Assembly: GCA_903895005.1 (NCBI GenBank)
Contig: CAITSH010000428.1
Coordinates: 1-10,765, forward strand
Reading direction: 5' to 3'
Length of the DNA: 10,765 nucleotides
Source of the DNA: an uncultured Pseudomonadota bacterium
GTDB lineage: Bacteria; Pseudomonadota; Gammaproteobacteria; Burkholderiales; SG8-39
Program-made: the position numbers and the translations under genes
In this document: positions 1 through 6,990 of the stretch, piece after piece
Layout: every line of letters starts with the position of its first letter
How positions within the stretch are numbered: the first letter of the stretch is position 1
The notes under the pieces: generated by a model
Databases searched by the model: none
The model's input: the letters and a program-made list of their open reading frames with translations, nothing else
What the model was told of the DNA's origin: nothing

Positions 1-47
1 ATGCACATCATCACGGCGATCAGTACCGCATTTTTTGAACCAATCAT
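1..47 (-). CDS. Start of a probably exported protein (partial, runs off the left edge)
   Basis: Only the first 15 codons are in the window, read leftward from an ATG at 47. They give MIGSKNAVLIAVMMC, a lysine followed by an uninterrupted hydrophobic run, which looks like the n- and h-regions of a Sec signal peptide or a first membrane helix. The ATG at 47 has a good ribosome binding site (GGAG at 53-56, five bases upstream). An in-frame ATG at 68 would add seven residues but has no such site. The gene follows the acyltransferase stop by 67 bases, so it is probably the next member of the same operon, perhaps an exported or envelope protein of the polysaccharide pathway. Family and function cannot be judged from 15 residues. 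Confidence 0.55.
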   Translation of the reverse strand, partial: MIGSKNAVLIAVMMC

Positions 48-50
48 TTT

Positions 51-56
51 CTCTCC
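51..56 (-). promoter_or_regulatory. Ribosome binding site deciding the start at 47
   Basis: The minus strand reads GGAGAG followed by AAA and the ATG at 47. The GGAG core ends five bases before the start codon. It favours this ATG over the in-frame ATG at 68, which has no purine-rich sequence in front of it. Confidence 0.55.
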
Positions 57-114
57 GATCAACTCCATATCGCAAAATTGGTGTTCGCGACCCGATTCAA
101 AACCGGTAGGGACT

Positions 115-1161
115 TCAAGGTTTAACGTTCCCGATGCCTGCCCGCGCAAACCATGGCTGCGGAAGGACAAATAGCCAACCCAGCCACGGGCTGCGGTGCG
201 CAATGGCCGCCAGGGCAAGAGGCACGAGCACGCCTCCCACCGCGCCGGCAACCAAATGCACGTCCGGGTCGCCGATACCAAGGCCACGCTGCAGGAAAAT
301 ACGGATTCCGCTCCCAGCCAGAATATGCACGAGATAGATTTCCATAGCATTACGACCGACATATGCCAGCCAGATCGGCCCCCACCGCGCCAGAACCTGA
401 CCAAGGCCCAGAATCACCCCTATTCCGGCGAGCGCGAGCGGAAACCGCGCAAACGGCCCCGCATCGCCCGTACGCAACCCCAATTGCACGTGAAAAATCC
501 ATTCAAGCGCGACGAACACGAACAACGCGACCGCGAAAATGAGCGCAGGCCGCGTCCAAGGGCGCAAAACCGCAGTATTAAAACTGACTCCAAGCGCGAA
601 AAAGACGAACCAAGGTCCAAACGAGTTGGTAACAAACAGATCAACAGGGGAAAATCCGGAAAAATAAAGGATCAGCGCGAATCCCAGCACCAAACCCCGT
701 GGGCCGCCGAATGCCGGCCGGTAAAGCAGGACGGCTGCCAGAATAATCGCGAAGAGCTCATACAAAAACCAGAAATGCGCGCGAGGCTGCCACAGCAACC
801 CGAGCACGTCGGCGAATGTCGTTGTACCGTTCGTGTACCGGTTGAGGACGACTTCAACGCCACCCTGTAATAGGGACCAGACCAGATACGGATACAAGAT
901 CAACGCGATCCGGCTACGCAGCAACCCCGAGGCACCAAGCCGTTCAAGGGAACCGGGAAATAGGCTCCCCGAAATGAAAAAGAAAAGGGGCATATGAAAG
1001 CTGTAAATAACACTGTCAACAAGCGAATGCAGGGCGGGGTTGAAATTCAAACCCGCGCCGACTAGCCCCCGCGCCACGTGGGCATACACGACAAGCAGGA
1101 TGCCGAGGCCGCGGGCGATGTCCAGTGCCTTGGTGCGCAGTTTTTGATCAGACTGACTCAT
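115..1161 (-). CDS. Acyltransferase family 3 membrane protein (probable sugar O-acyltransferase)
   Basis: This is a multi-pass inner-membrane protein of the acyltransferase-3 family (PF01757), whose members transfer acetyl or other acyl groups to polysaccharide or lipid sugars. From the chosen ATG it has 348 residues, a normal family length. Helix 1 carries the family signature ALDIARG...VVYAH (Arg17, His28); residues 53-65 read YSFHMPLFFFISG, the second conserved block. About ten hydrophobic segments follow, including one near the C-terminus before a short polar tail. The start is uncertain: ATGs at 1200, 1176 and 1161 are in frame, and none has a strong ribosome binding site. I take 1161 because the family homology begins just after it and it gives the shortest overlap (14 bases) with the glycosyltransferase upstream. 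In this context the likely job is O-acetylation of the polymer made by the cluster; donor and target sugar are not shown by the sequence. Confidence 0.9.
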   Translation of the reverse strand: MSQSDQKLRTKALDIARGLGILLVVYAHVARGLVGAGLNFNPALHSLVDSVIYSFHMPLFFFISGSLFPGSLERLGASGLLRSRIALILYPYLVWSLLQGGVEVVLNRYTNGTTTFADVLGLLWQPRAHFWFLYELFAIILAAVLLYRPAFGGPRGLVLGFALILYFSGFSPVDLFVTNSFGPWFVFFALGVSFNTAVLRPWTRPALIFAVALFVFVALEWIFHVQLGLRTGDAGPFARFPLALAGIGVILGLGQVLARWGPIWLAYVGRNAMEIYLVHILAGSGIRIFLQRGLGIGDPDVHLVAGAVGGVLVPLALAAIAHRSPWLGWLFVLPQPWFARAGIGNVKP

Positions 1162-2395
1162 CAGCGAAGCCGGCATCCGGCACGGATTGCCCAGGTACAC
1201 CGGCAGCCATCAAGCGTAAAAGTTTAGTCGCTTCAATGTCGATGTTGTGCCGGGCGAGCACCTCCGCCCGTCCCCGGCCGCCCATTTTTTCAAGTTGTGC
1301 CGGTGAGGCCGACAAAACGCCACCCATTGCCTCAGCAAGCTCCCGCACATTGCCTGCGGCGACGAGCCAGCCGTTTTCCCCATGCCGTACGAGTTCCGGG
1401 ATTGCTGCGATATACGTGCTGACTACGGGTCTACCTAGGGCAAGCGCCTCCATGATGACCACCGGCAGACCTTCGGCGAAGCTGGGCAGCACCATTGCGC
1501 GGCTCGTTTGCAGGTAATTTCGAACCTCGCTGGCCGGCGCCCATCCAGTGATTTTTATCCGGTCAGAAAGCCGGTGCCACGCGATCAATGCCTCAAGCTG
1601 GGCTCGAATCGGCCCGTCGCCCACCAATACCAGCTCAAACGCGACGCCCGCAAGCGCGAGTTCTGCCGCCGCCTCGATCAGGACAAGATGGCCTTTTTCC
1701 TCGCACAGCCTGCCGACACAGACCAGGCGCGGGGCCTCCGGCACAGGCGTGATTGTCGCGCCAAGCAACGATTCATCCAGGCCGCAATGCACGATGCTGA
1801 TTTTTCCCCAGTCGGCATGGGCCGACCAGCGATACAACTGGCTACGGCAATACTCGGAGATCGCCGCGACAAATTTCGCACGTCCGACTTTTTCGCGATA
1901 GCCGAGTCCGACAGCACGGTCGAATTCCTCGGGCCCGTGGACCGTAAAACTGTAGGGAGGTCCGCCAAGACCCGCACAGAGCATGGCGACCTCGGCGGAG
2001 TTTGATGCAAAGTGTGCATGGAGGTGTTCGATTCTTTCTTGTTCGAGCCAGCGCAAAAGCACGCAAGCCTGTGCAAGATAGGCCAGATGAAGCGCGAGGC
2101 CGCGGTCTGATCGGGGCAAAATGCGCGCGACCAAGGCCAGCATCCGCGCGAATCGATACGGTCGTGTGACAAGCATCACGAGCATCGCGACGAGAAGTCC
2201 GGAAATCCCCACCGACTGGATACAGCGCGTTTTGGCAAGTTCGGCAAGGTCGTCCGGGTCGACGAGTTTGTCCCTCCAGGCGCGCATGGCAAAGCGTTGC
2301 ACCGTCACCCCTTGCGCCTCCAGGGCACAAATCTCCCTGCGAATAAACGTCAGGCTGACCATTGGATACTGGTTCACGAGATAGGCGATACGCAT
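1148..2395 (-). CDS. GT4-family glycosyltransferase
   Basis: A cytoplasmic retaining glycosyltransferase of family GT4 (GT-B fold), expected to add one sugar from a nucleotide donor to the growing lipid-linked oligosaccharide. From the ATG at 2395 it has 415 residues, typical of the family. The N-terminal domain begins MRIAYLVNQYPMVSLTF and contains HAHF (126-129) and HGPEEFD (153-159). The C-terminal donor domain contains VCVGRLCEEKGH (the GRLxxEKG element, 228-235), VGDGP, and the E-x7-E motif with E308 and E316 in FAEGLPVVIMEA. An upstream in-frame ATG at 2434 would add 13 residues and overlap the oxidoreductase upstream; the ATG at 2395 has GGGA five bases ahead and matches the family N-terminus. 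It resembles WcaL-type and exopolysaccharide-cluster GT4 enzymes, but sugar specificity cannot be read from sequence. It starts 23 bases after the preceding stop, and its end overlaps the acyltransferase. Confidence 0.93.
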   Translation of the reverse strand: MRIAYLVNQYPMVSLTFIRREICALEAQGVTVQRFAMRAWRDKLVDPDDLAELAKTRCIQSVGISGLLVAMLVMLVTRPYRFARMLALVARILPRSDRGLALHLAYLAQACVLLRWLEQERIEHLHAHFASNSAEVAMLCAGLGGPPYSFTVHGPEEFDRAVGLGYREKVGRAKFVAAISEYCRSQLYRWSAHADWGKISIVHCGLDESLLGATITPVPEAPRLVCVGRLCEEKGHLVLIEAAAELALAGVAFELVLVGDGPIRAQLEALIAWHRLSDRIKITGWAPASEVRNYLQTSRAMVLPSFAEGLPVVIMEALALGRPVVSTYIAAIPELVRHGENGWLVAAGNVRELAEAMGGVLSASPAQLEKMGGRGRAEVLARHNIDIEATKLLRLMAAGVPGQSVPDAGFADESV

Positions 2396-2400
2396 GGATT

Positions 2401-2404
2401 TCCC
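2401..2404 (-). promoter_or_regulatory. Ribosome binding site deciding the GT4 start at 2395
   Basis: GGGA on the minus strand lies five bases before the ATG at 2395, in the 23-base spacer after the oxidoreductase stop. It supports the MRIAYLV start over the longer form beginning at 2434. Confidence 0.45.
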
Positions 2405-2418
2405 GATCCGTCTCTTGT

Positions 2419-3498
2419 TCAACGGCGCCAGCAAGCGCGCACAAGATCCAGCGTATCCATCACACCGAGGGTGTGCTCCAGAGGCCAGACTTTGCTTTGG
2501 GTTTCCCCGTCTCCGAGGCAGCGCATCACTTCGATGGCTTCGTGGGTATAGCCGTTACCCAGGTAGGGGATCCTCTGCGTGCGTTCACGTCCGGGCAAAA
2601 ATCCACGCAGGTGCCGGACGATCCGGTTGGCGCGAATCCTGTCCTTGAGTGAAGGTCGACGAAATGGCTGAGCCCCTGCGGACTGCGCTGCTGGTGCGTA
2701 CGCGACACCCACCTCGTCCGGGCGACAAAGCGGCTCCCCGATAGTCAAACGTCCTGCGGAACAAGTGATCACAGCCTGGTTCGCCGTGTAGCCGGAGAGG
2801 GTCGCAGACAGAGTCGCCAGTTCACCCCCCTGATAATGCATCGCGATCGCACATTGATCGTCGACACCGGTCGACGCGAAGCTTGCCACCGACTCGACCC
2901 GGTCGGGCCGGCCGAACAGCCGCCACGCCAGTGCCAGCGGATAAACGCCGCGGTCCATTAGCGCGCCGCCATCAAGCTCGGCACTGAAAAACCGGCTGCC
3001 CTGCCCTGCAGCAGCCGGGACACCGAAATCAGCACTCAGCATGCGCGGCCGGCCCAGATTGCCGGATGCAAGTCGATTGACGGCCTCCTGCATTGCCGGC
3101 AGGAAATGCATCCACATTGCCTCCATGCAAAACAGGTTTTTCTCCCGAGCAAGCGCAATGACCTCGCGCGCCTCGGCAGCATTGGTTGTGAATGGCTTTT
3201 CGCACAAAACGGCTTTGCCCGCGTGAAGCGCCATCATGCAATGCGCGTGATGAAATACATGGGGCGTGGCGATATAGACGACGTCGACTTCGGGGTTGGC
3301 CATCAGATCGTCATAACTGCCGTGTGCGCGGGCGGCCCCGAAGAACGACGCAAACGCTCTGGCCTTTTCCGCATCGCGCGACCCGACGGCGACAAGACGT
3401 GCGCCCTCGGCGTAACGCAATCCTGACGCGAACTCGCGTGCCACCGCCCCGGTTCCGAGAATCCCCCACCCTATGGATCTCAAGCGCGATTTTTCCAT
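2419..3498 (-). CDS. Gfo/Idh/MocA-family NAD(P)-dependent oxidoreductase (first of an adjacent pair by coordinate)
   Basis: A soluble NAD(P)-dependent dehydrogenase of the Gfo/Idh/MocA family, 359 residues from the ATG at 3498. The Rossmann half starts at once with WGILGTGAVA (GxGxxA, residues 15-20). Residues 100-102 are the conserved EKP that places the nicotinamide and catalytic lysine. The C-terminal half has LDGGALMDRGVYPLALAW (176-192), a block typical of the dimeric dihydrodiol dehydrogenase or glucose-fructose oxidoreductase-like branch. The frame is open for 60 codons further upstream, but those residues have no family character and run through the previous gene. The ATG at 3498 has GGGGTGG just ahead and lies 16 bases after that gene's stop. 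In polysaccharide clusters such enzymes oxidise or reduce a ring carbon of a nucleotide sugar; the substrate here is unknown. A basic stretch at about 280-305 (RRPSLKDRIRANRIVRHLRG) sits in the C-terminal half. Confidence 0.92.
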   Translation of the reverse strand: MEKSRLRSIGWGILGTGAVAREFASGLRYAEGARLVAVGSRDAEKARAFASFFGAARAHGSYDDLMANPEVDVVYIATPHVFHHAHCMMALHAGKAVLCEKPFTTNAAEAREVIALAREKNLFCMEAMWMHFLPAMQEAVNRLASGNLGRPRMLSADFGVPAAAGQGSRFFSAELDGGALMDRGVYPLALAWRLFGRPDRVESVASFASTGVDDQCAIAMHYQGGELATLSATLSGYTANQAVITCSAGRLTIGEPLCRPDEVGVAYAPAAQSAGAQPFRRPSLKDRIRANRIVRHLRGFLPGRERTQRIPYLGNGYTHEAIEVMRCLGDGETQSKVWPLEHTLGVMDTLDLVRACWRR

Positions 3499-3514
3499 GC
3501 CCACCCCGCAGTTA

Positions 3515-4645
3515 CTAAAGCGCCCACGGCATCGGCTCCACAGGCTCAAAAGTGGTCGAAACAGGAATATTCCCAGGACTGCGGGCGGCGTTATGAATGC
3601 CCAGCGAGAGTTCCGTGACGTGCAGGCAAAAATCCGGTGCGAGCCTGGGCTTGCGGCCGTCGCGTATGGCGAGTGCAAGGTCGGTAACGCCGCGACACCA
3701 GTCCATTTGCGCCGCGCCCTTGGCCTGGGGTTTTGGATTCCCGGCGCCGGCCAGCGCGATACCTTGACCCCACGGCAGAAAAAACTGCCTGCGGCGGATG
3801 CGCATCATGCGCCGCACCGTCACCGGAGAACGGTACATCCAGCAGTCCTTCGTGGCGAGCACACCTTCGTCGCCGACTATCCTCAGTTCATGATCGTGCG
3901 GCGCAATGATGCTGCATGTAAGCCGTGCCGTGACCCCTGATTTGAATTGCAGGCAGGCCACGGAGAAATCCGGCGCGTCAACCGCCAGCCGCTCGCCCGG
4001 AAGCTTTTCAGGGATCTGCACCGAAGCCCAGGCCGTCATGGACTGAACCGGTCCGAAGAATGCGACGAGCCAGGTGAGGTAGTAGCCGGCATGTTCCAGG
4101 GTACAACCGACCTCGAACTCGTCCTTGAAGGGCCAGGGTGCGCCCGAATCGCTGTGCCACTTCCGGTAAGGCATCCGGTGGACAAGCCCGTCATCGAGCT
4201 CGGCATACACCACGCGGACGTCGCCCACCTTACCGGCGCGCAGGGCACGCCACAGGGTTTGTGCCGTCTCCCCCAGCAGACTGCAGGGAGCCGAACTGAT
4301 CCACAGTCCGCGCGCCTCCGCCAGGTCAACCAGCTTTCTCGCCTGCTCCACTTCCATCGCCAGCGGCTTTTCCGAATACACATGCTTGTCTGCCATCAGG
4401 CAGCGGCTGGAAACTTCAAAGTGCGCATGCGGATTAGTCAGGTTGAGCACGATCCGGACACGCTCGTCCGCCAACAACCTGTCAAGGGAATCGAAACACG
4501 GAATCGCGTGAAACGAACAAAAGCGGGCGGCGCGCTCTGTGTCCACGTCAAAAACGCCGATCAGGACGAGATCCGGATGCTGACGCAGGGATTGCATGTA
4601 CAGATCCGCCACGAACCCGCATCCGATGATGCCGATACCGGTCAT
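3515..4645 (-). CDS. Gfo/Idh/MocA-family NAD(P)-dependent oxidoreductase (second of the pair)
   Basis: A second member of the Gfo/Idh/MocA family, 376 residues. It begins MTGIGIIGCGFVADLYMQ with the nucleotide-binding GxGxxA (GCGFVA, 8-13), has an acidic end of strand two (FDVD) consistent with NAD preference, and carries SEKPLAME at 91-98. Residues 178-192 (EVGCTLEHAGYYLTW) hold the histidine at 185 that usually serves as the catalytic acid/base in this family. The ATG overlaps the stop of the WecG-STAS gene by four bases (ATGA), so translation is probably coupled. The start is fixed by this overlap and the Rossmann fold beginning at residue 3. It differs clearly from the next oxidoreductase in the active-site block and C-terminal half, so the two are not a recent duplication and may act on different positions or steps. 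Likely role: making an unusual nucleotide sugar for the polymer. Confidence 0.92.
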   Translation of the reverse strand: MTGIGIIGCGFVADLYMQSLRQHPDLVLIGVFDVDTERAARFCSFHAIPCFDSLDRLLADERVRIVLNLTNPHAHFEVSSRCLMADKHVYSEKPLAMEVEQARKLVDLAEARGLWISSAPCSLLGETAQTLWRALRAGKVGDVRVVYAELDDGLVHRMPYRKWHSDSGAPWPFKDEFEVGCTLEHAGYYLTWLVAFFGPVQSMTAWASVQIPEKLPGERLAVDAPDFSVACLQFKSGVTARLTCSIIAPHDHELRIVGDEGVLATKDCWMYRSPVTVRRMMRIRRRQFFLPWGQGIALAGAGNPKPQAKGAAQMDWCRGVTDLALAIRDGRKPRLAPDFCLHVTELSLGIHNAARSPGNIPVSTTFEPVEPMPWAL

Positions 4646-5751
4646 GCCGCCGCATCCGCTTCAAAAAGGTACTCTGCGCAGCAATACTTGATCATCTTTC
4701 GCAGGGACGGAGGGACTTCCTGGAACAACAGTCGCAGGCCCGCCGACGCCTGATGACCATGCAGCAGAAGCAAGCTCCCCAATACGGCGCTGTCTATGCC
4801 GGTTACCGCACGCATATTCACAGCAACGTCGACACCAGCCTCAGCCGCACGCGCCAGCCCCCGGCGTAATCTGACGACATTCGATGATGCCCACCTTCCG
4901 CCCAACACGATCAAACGATGGTCCGGCTTCGTAATTTCTTCCAGCGTTCCATTGTCCGTACCAGCGTTCCCGGCGGTGCCAGGAATCGACTGCAGCGCCA
5001 ACGGCAGCACCCGCGTGACAAGCAGCCTGCACAAGGTCAGGCCCTCGAAAAAGTATCGCCGCCACAACGCCGGTTCCTCCTTGATACGCCAGAGCCATTC
5101 CAGTCCGGTTCGTTGCATCCAAACCGGTGCGCGACTAACTGTGCCCGCGACAAAATTCAGCACCGCGCCAAGATGGCTCACCACCGGAACGCTGATCAAC
5201 GACCGGTTGCGCTCTATCCACGCCTGCCCTTTTTTTGCACCAAGTGAAACCACCAGAAAATCGGCGCCACTTTCGTTGATACGGGCAATCTGCGCCGGGG
5301 TGCTCATCTGTTCAACCGAACCAAACCCCGGCGTATCGAAATCTGCGCAAAGCAAGCCGCTGCCGGAGGCGTTGAGTGCACGACTGGCCGCGGCCGCGAC
5401 GCCCTCCATTCCGCCAAAAAAGTACACCCGCAAGGGTCGCGGCGCGCCCACGCCAAGGTTCATAAAGAGGTCCGACCCGGCGACCCGCTCGCGCAGCGGC
5501 ACCCCGAGCAGGCGTGCGACCCAGATGAGCGGCATACCATCGGCGATACTAAGATCGCTGTTGAGCACCGAATGCCGGAACGGCCGGTCGCCGAGGCAGC
5601 CAATAAGGAAATTGACGTTCGGCGTTGAAACAAAATACGGACGGCGGCTGTCTGCGGCTGCTCGCACGAGCCGCACAGCATCGGGCATCCCGACAGCATC
5701 AAACGGGAGTCCAAGGAGGCAGTGCACGTTGCGCTCAAAGTCTGTGCGCAT
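4642..5751 (-). CDS. WecG/TagA/CpsF-family glycosyltransferase with C-terminal STAS domain
   Basis: A fusion of 369 residues. Residues about 10-250 are a complete WecG/TagA/CpsF (GT26) transferase, the family that adds N-acetylmannosamine-type sugars to undecaprenyl-linked acceptors at the membrane. Visible landmarks are STPNVNFL (42-49), SIADGMPL with the conserved Asp71, GSDL (92-95), and the C-terminal block RAPVWMQRTGLEWLWR (207-222) followed by RRY (231-233). The usual PKQE-like motif is changed to GAKKGQAW (171-178). After a hydrophobic stretch and a Gly/Thr/Asn-rich linker (about 256-272), residues about 277-366 look like a STAS (SpoIIAA-like) domain: LIVLGGRW, a helix, VDVAVNMRAVTGIDSAVLGSL with Asp320-Ser321, then LRLLFQEVPPSLRKMI. 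Ser321 is where anti-anti-sigma factors are phosphorylated. Family members are normally about 250 residues, so the tail is a real addition. The ATG directly follows the upstream stop, with AGGGAG nine bases ahead. The STAS assignment is by eye. Confidence 0.88.
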   Translation of the reverse strand: MRTDFERNVHCLLGLPFDAVGMPDAVRLVRAAADSRRPYFVSTPNVNFLIGCLGDRPFRHSVLNSDLSIADGMPLIWVARLLGVPLRERVAGSDLFMNLGVGAPRPLRVYFFGGMEGVAAAASRALNASGSGLLCADFDTPGFGSVEQMSTPAQIARINESGADFLVVSLGAKKGQAWIERNRSLISVPVVSHLGAVLNFVAGTVSRAPVWMQRTGLEWLWRIKEEPALWRRYFFEGLTLCRLLVTRVLPLALQSIPGTAGNAGTDNGTLEEITKPDHRLIVLGGRWASSNVVRLRRGLARAAEAGVDVAVNMRAVTGIDSAVLGSLLLLHGHQASAGLRLLFQEVPPSLRKMIKYCCAEYLFEADAAA

Positions 5752-6948
5752 TCAGCCACGCTCCCTGCTTGAACGTATCCATTCAACCTGCCGCCTTGCG
5801 ACAAAGCGCGCATATAGGGGAATTTTTCCCAGCGCATAAAACGGGGCGAATGCAAGGCTGGCGAGCGAGATCACCTTCCATCCGTGTCCCGCCCATGCAA
5901 CGAATACGGCGCCGCCGGTCATGACCGACAAAATACCCGCAAGAAGCAACGCTACCGCACTGCCTTCCACGAAGAACAAAACCGAGGAAGCCGAGAGAAA
6001 GAACGTCACCGCCAATACCAGGAGTGCTATGGGCGGTACGCAAAGATCGAGGGCCATCGCAAGCAAGGCCATGTTTCGCGTTACCAGAGCCCGCCACAGC
6101 AGTCGGGGCGCATCAGAGAAAATCACACCGATGTGCCCGTGCTCCCAGCGCGTTCGTTGGCCGCGTGCAGCCTCGTTGGTAACCGGAAAACTGCTGGTCA
6201 CCACGGCATCGGGACAAAACAACGGTGGCGCGCCGGCGATCGCGAGATTGATCCCCAGAACCATGTCTTCGACAATGTGCCCGCTTGCGAGCGAGGCTTT
6301 GGAGAGCAGTTGCCACGGTATAGCCATCCCGGTACCCATCAACTGGCAGGGCATGCCAATGCGCAGGAACCCCAGGGGCCGCACCAGATTCCGCGTGATC
6401 CATGCAAAACCCGCCACGCGCATGCGCAGGCCTGCACGATCCGGGGGTTCCATCAAATACAGCGCCTGTACGGGACGTCCGCTGTTTATGCAGGCCTCCA
6501 CGAGGATATCAATCGCCCCCAGTGTCACGATGCAATCGGCGTCCACAATCAACACCAACTCCGGGGAATCCCCCTCCAGATGGCGGACACCGAAATCGAG
6601 GGCATAGCCCTTTCCCCTTAGCAGCGCATTGCTCCGGACCAGCACCTCCGCCCCTTCCTCACCGGCGATCGCCGCCGTCCTGTCGGAACAATTGTCCGCA
6701 ACCACCAGCACGCGGTCGCCTATACGGAGTTGCGACATCAAGGCGCGAAGCGTGTCCGAGATCACCGCTTCTTCGTTGTGCGCCGGGATCAAAATGGCCA
6801 CACGCGCGCGAACCGAGGTCCCCGTGGATTCCGGCGTGATGCGTGAACGCATCGGAAGCAAGGCCAGTACCGTCTGCAGAAAAAATACCGTCACCGGCAC
6901 AAACAGGACGGCCGAAATTGCGCAAAGCAGAACGCCGGATAAGGTCAC
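5752..6948 (-). CDS. Membrane-bound GT2 glycosyltransferase with QxxRW motif (cellulose/hyaluronan synthase-like)
   Basis: An integral-membrane family-2 glycosyltransferase of 398 residues from a GTG at 6948. One N-terminal membrane helix (residues about 4-30) leads into a GT-A domain: ILIPAHNEE (53-61), VDADC with the DxD (135-138), VED (226-228) as the probable base, and QRTRW (264-268). The QxxRW motif marks processive-type enzymes such as cellulose and hyaluronan synthases. The C-terminal third has several hydrophobic helices and a basic tail. A TTG at 7047 would add 33 polar residues and overlap the upstream gene. I chose the GTG because it has a strong ribosome binding site (GGGGGA, six bases ahead) and the protein then begins with the membrane helix. 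The gene abuts the WecG-STAS gene with no spacer. Related single-domain proteins occur in exopolysaccharide clusters, where they may add single sugars rather than polymerise; sequence cannot decide. Confidence 0.9.
   Translation of the reverse strand: MTLSGVLLCAISAVLFVPVTVFFLQTVLALLPMRSRITPESTGTSVRARVAILIPAHNEEAVISDTLRALMSQLRIGDRVLVVADNCSDRTAAIAGEEGAEVLVRSNALLRGKGYALDFGVRHLEGDSPELVLIVDADCIVTLGAIDILVEACINSGRPVQALYLMEPPDRAGLRMRVAGFAWITRNLVRPLGFLRIGMPCQLMGTGMAIPWQLLSKASLASGHIVEDMVLGINLAIAGAPPLFCPDAVVTSSFPVTNEAARGQRTRWEHGHIGVIFSDAPRLLWRALVTRNMALLAMALDLCVPPIALLVLAVTFFLSASSVLFFVEGSAVALLLAGILSVMTGGAVFVAWAGHGWKVISLASLAFAPFYALGKIPLYARFVARRQVEWIRSSRERG
5761..5766 (-). promoter_or_regulatory. Ribosome binding site of the WecG-STAS gene
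   Basis: AGGGAG on the minus strand, nine bases before the ATG at 5751 and inside the last codons of the upstream glycosyltransferase gene. The stop of that gene (TGA at 5752-5754) directly touches the start codon, so termination and restart are probably coupled. Confidence 0.5.
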
Positions 6949-6954
6949 CTGCGG

Positions 6955-6960
6955 TCCCCC
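6955..6960 (-). promoter_or_regulatory. Ribosome binding site deciding a GTG start
   Basis: GGGGGA on the minus strand lies six bases before the GTG at 6948. It is the main reason to prefer this start over the in-frame TTG at 7047, and it turns the 85 bases between 6949 and 7033 into a true intergenic spacer. Confidence 0.55.
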
Positions 6961-6973
6961 GTCTTGCTGCTGG

Positions 6974-6990
6974 TTGGCGCACGGCGCCAA
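6974..6990 (-). repeat. Perfect 7-bp inverted repeat (hairpin) in the spacer
   Basis: The minus strand reads TTGGCGC, CGT, GCGCCAA: seven perfect base pairs around a three-base loop. It sits 25 bases before the GTG of the membrane glycosyltransferase, in the largest spacer of the 9562-115 operon. No run of U follows, so it is not an ordinary rho-independent terminator. It could be an RNA stability or processing element, a protein-binding site, or chance in GC-rich DNA. If the TTG at 7047 were the true start it would instead lie inside the coding sequence. Confidence 0.5.

Noticed and set aside
196..870. 224-codon plus-strand open frame opposite the acyltransferase gene
   Set aside because: Highly basic, low-complexity translation with no domain; it lies entirely opposite a clear membrane acyltransferase and is an antisense shadow of GC-rich coding DNA.
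1508..2005. 165-codon plus-strand open frame opposite the GT4 gene
   Set aside because: Antisense shadow; the GT4 motifs on the other strand explain the region.
3499..3678. 60-codon N-terminal extension of the first oxidoreductase
   Set aside because: It overlaps the preceding gene and has no family character; the Rossmann motif begins right after the ATG at 3498.
3947..4753. 268-codon plus-strand open frame opposite the second oxidoreductase gene
   Set aside because: No recognisable motif, and the minus strand carries unmistakable Gfo/Idh/MocA features across the same bases.
4796..5839. 347-codon plus-strand open frame opposite the WecG-STAS gene
   Set aside because: Long, but Ser/Arg/Pro/Thr-rich without domain character; the minus-strand frame has conserved family blocks along its whole length.
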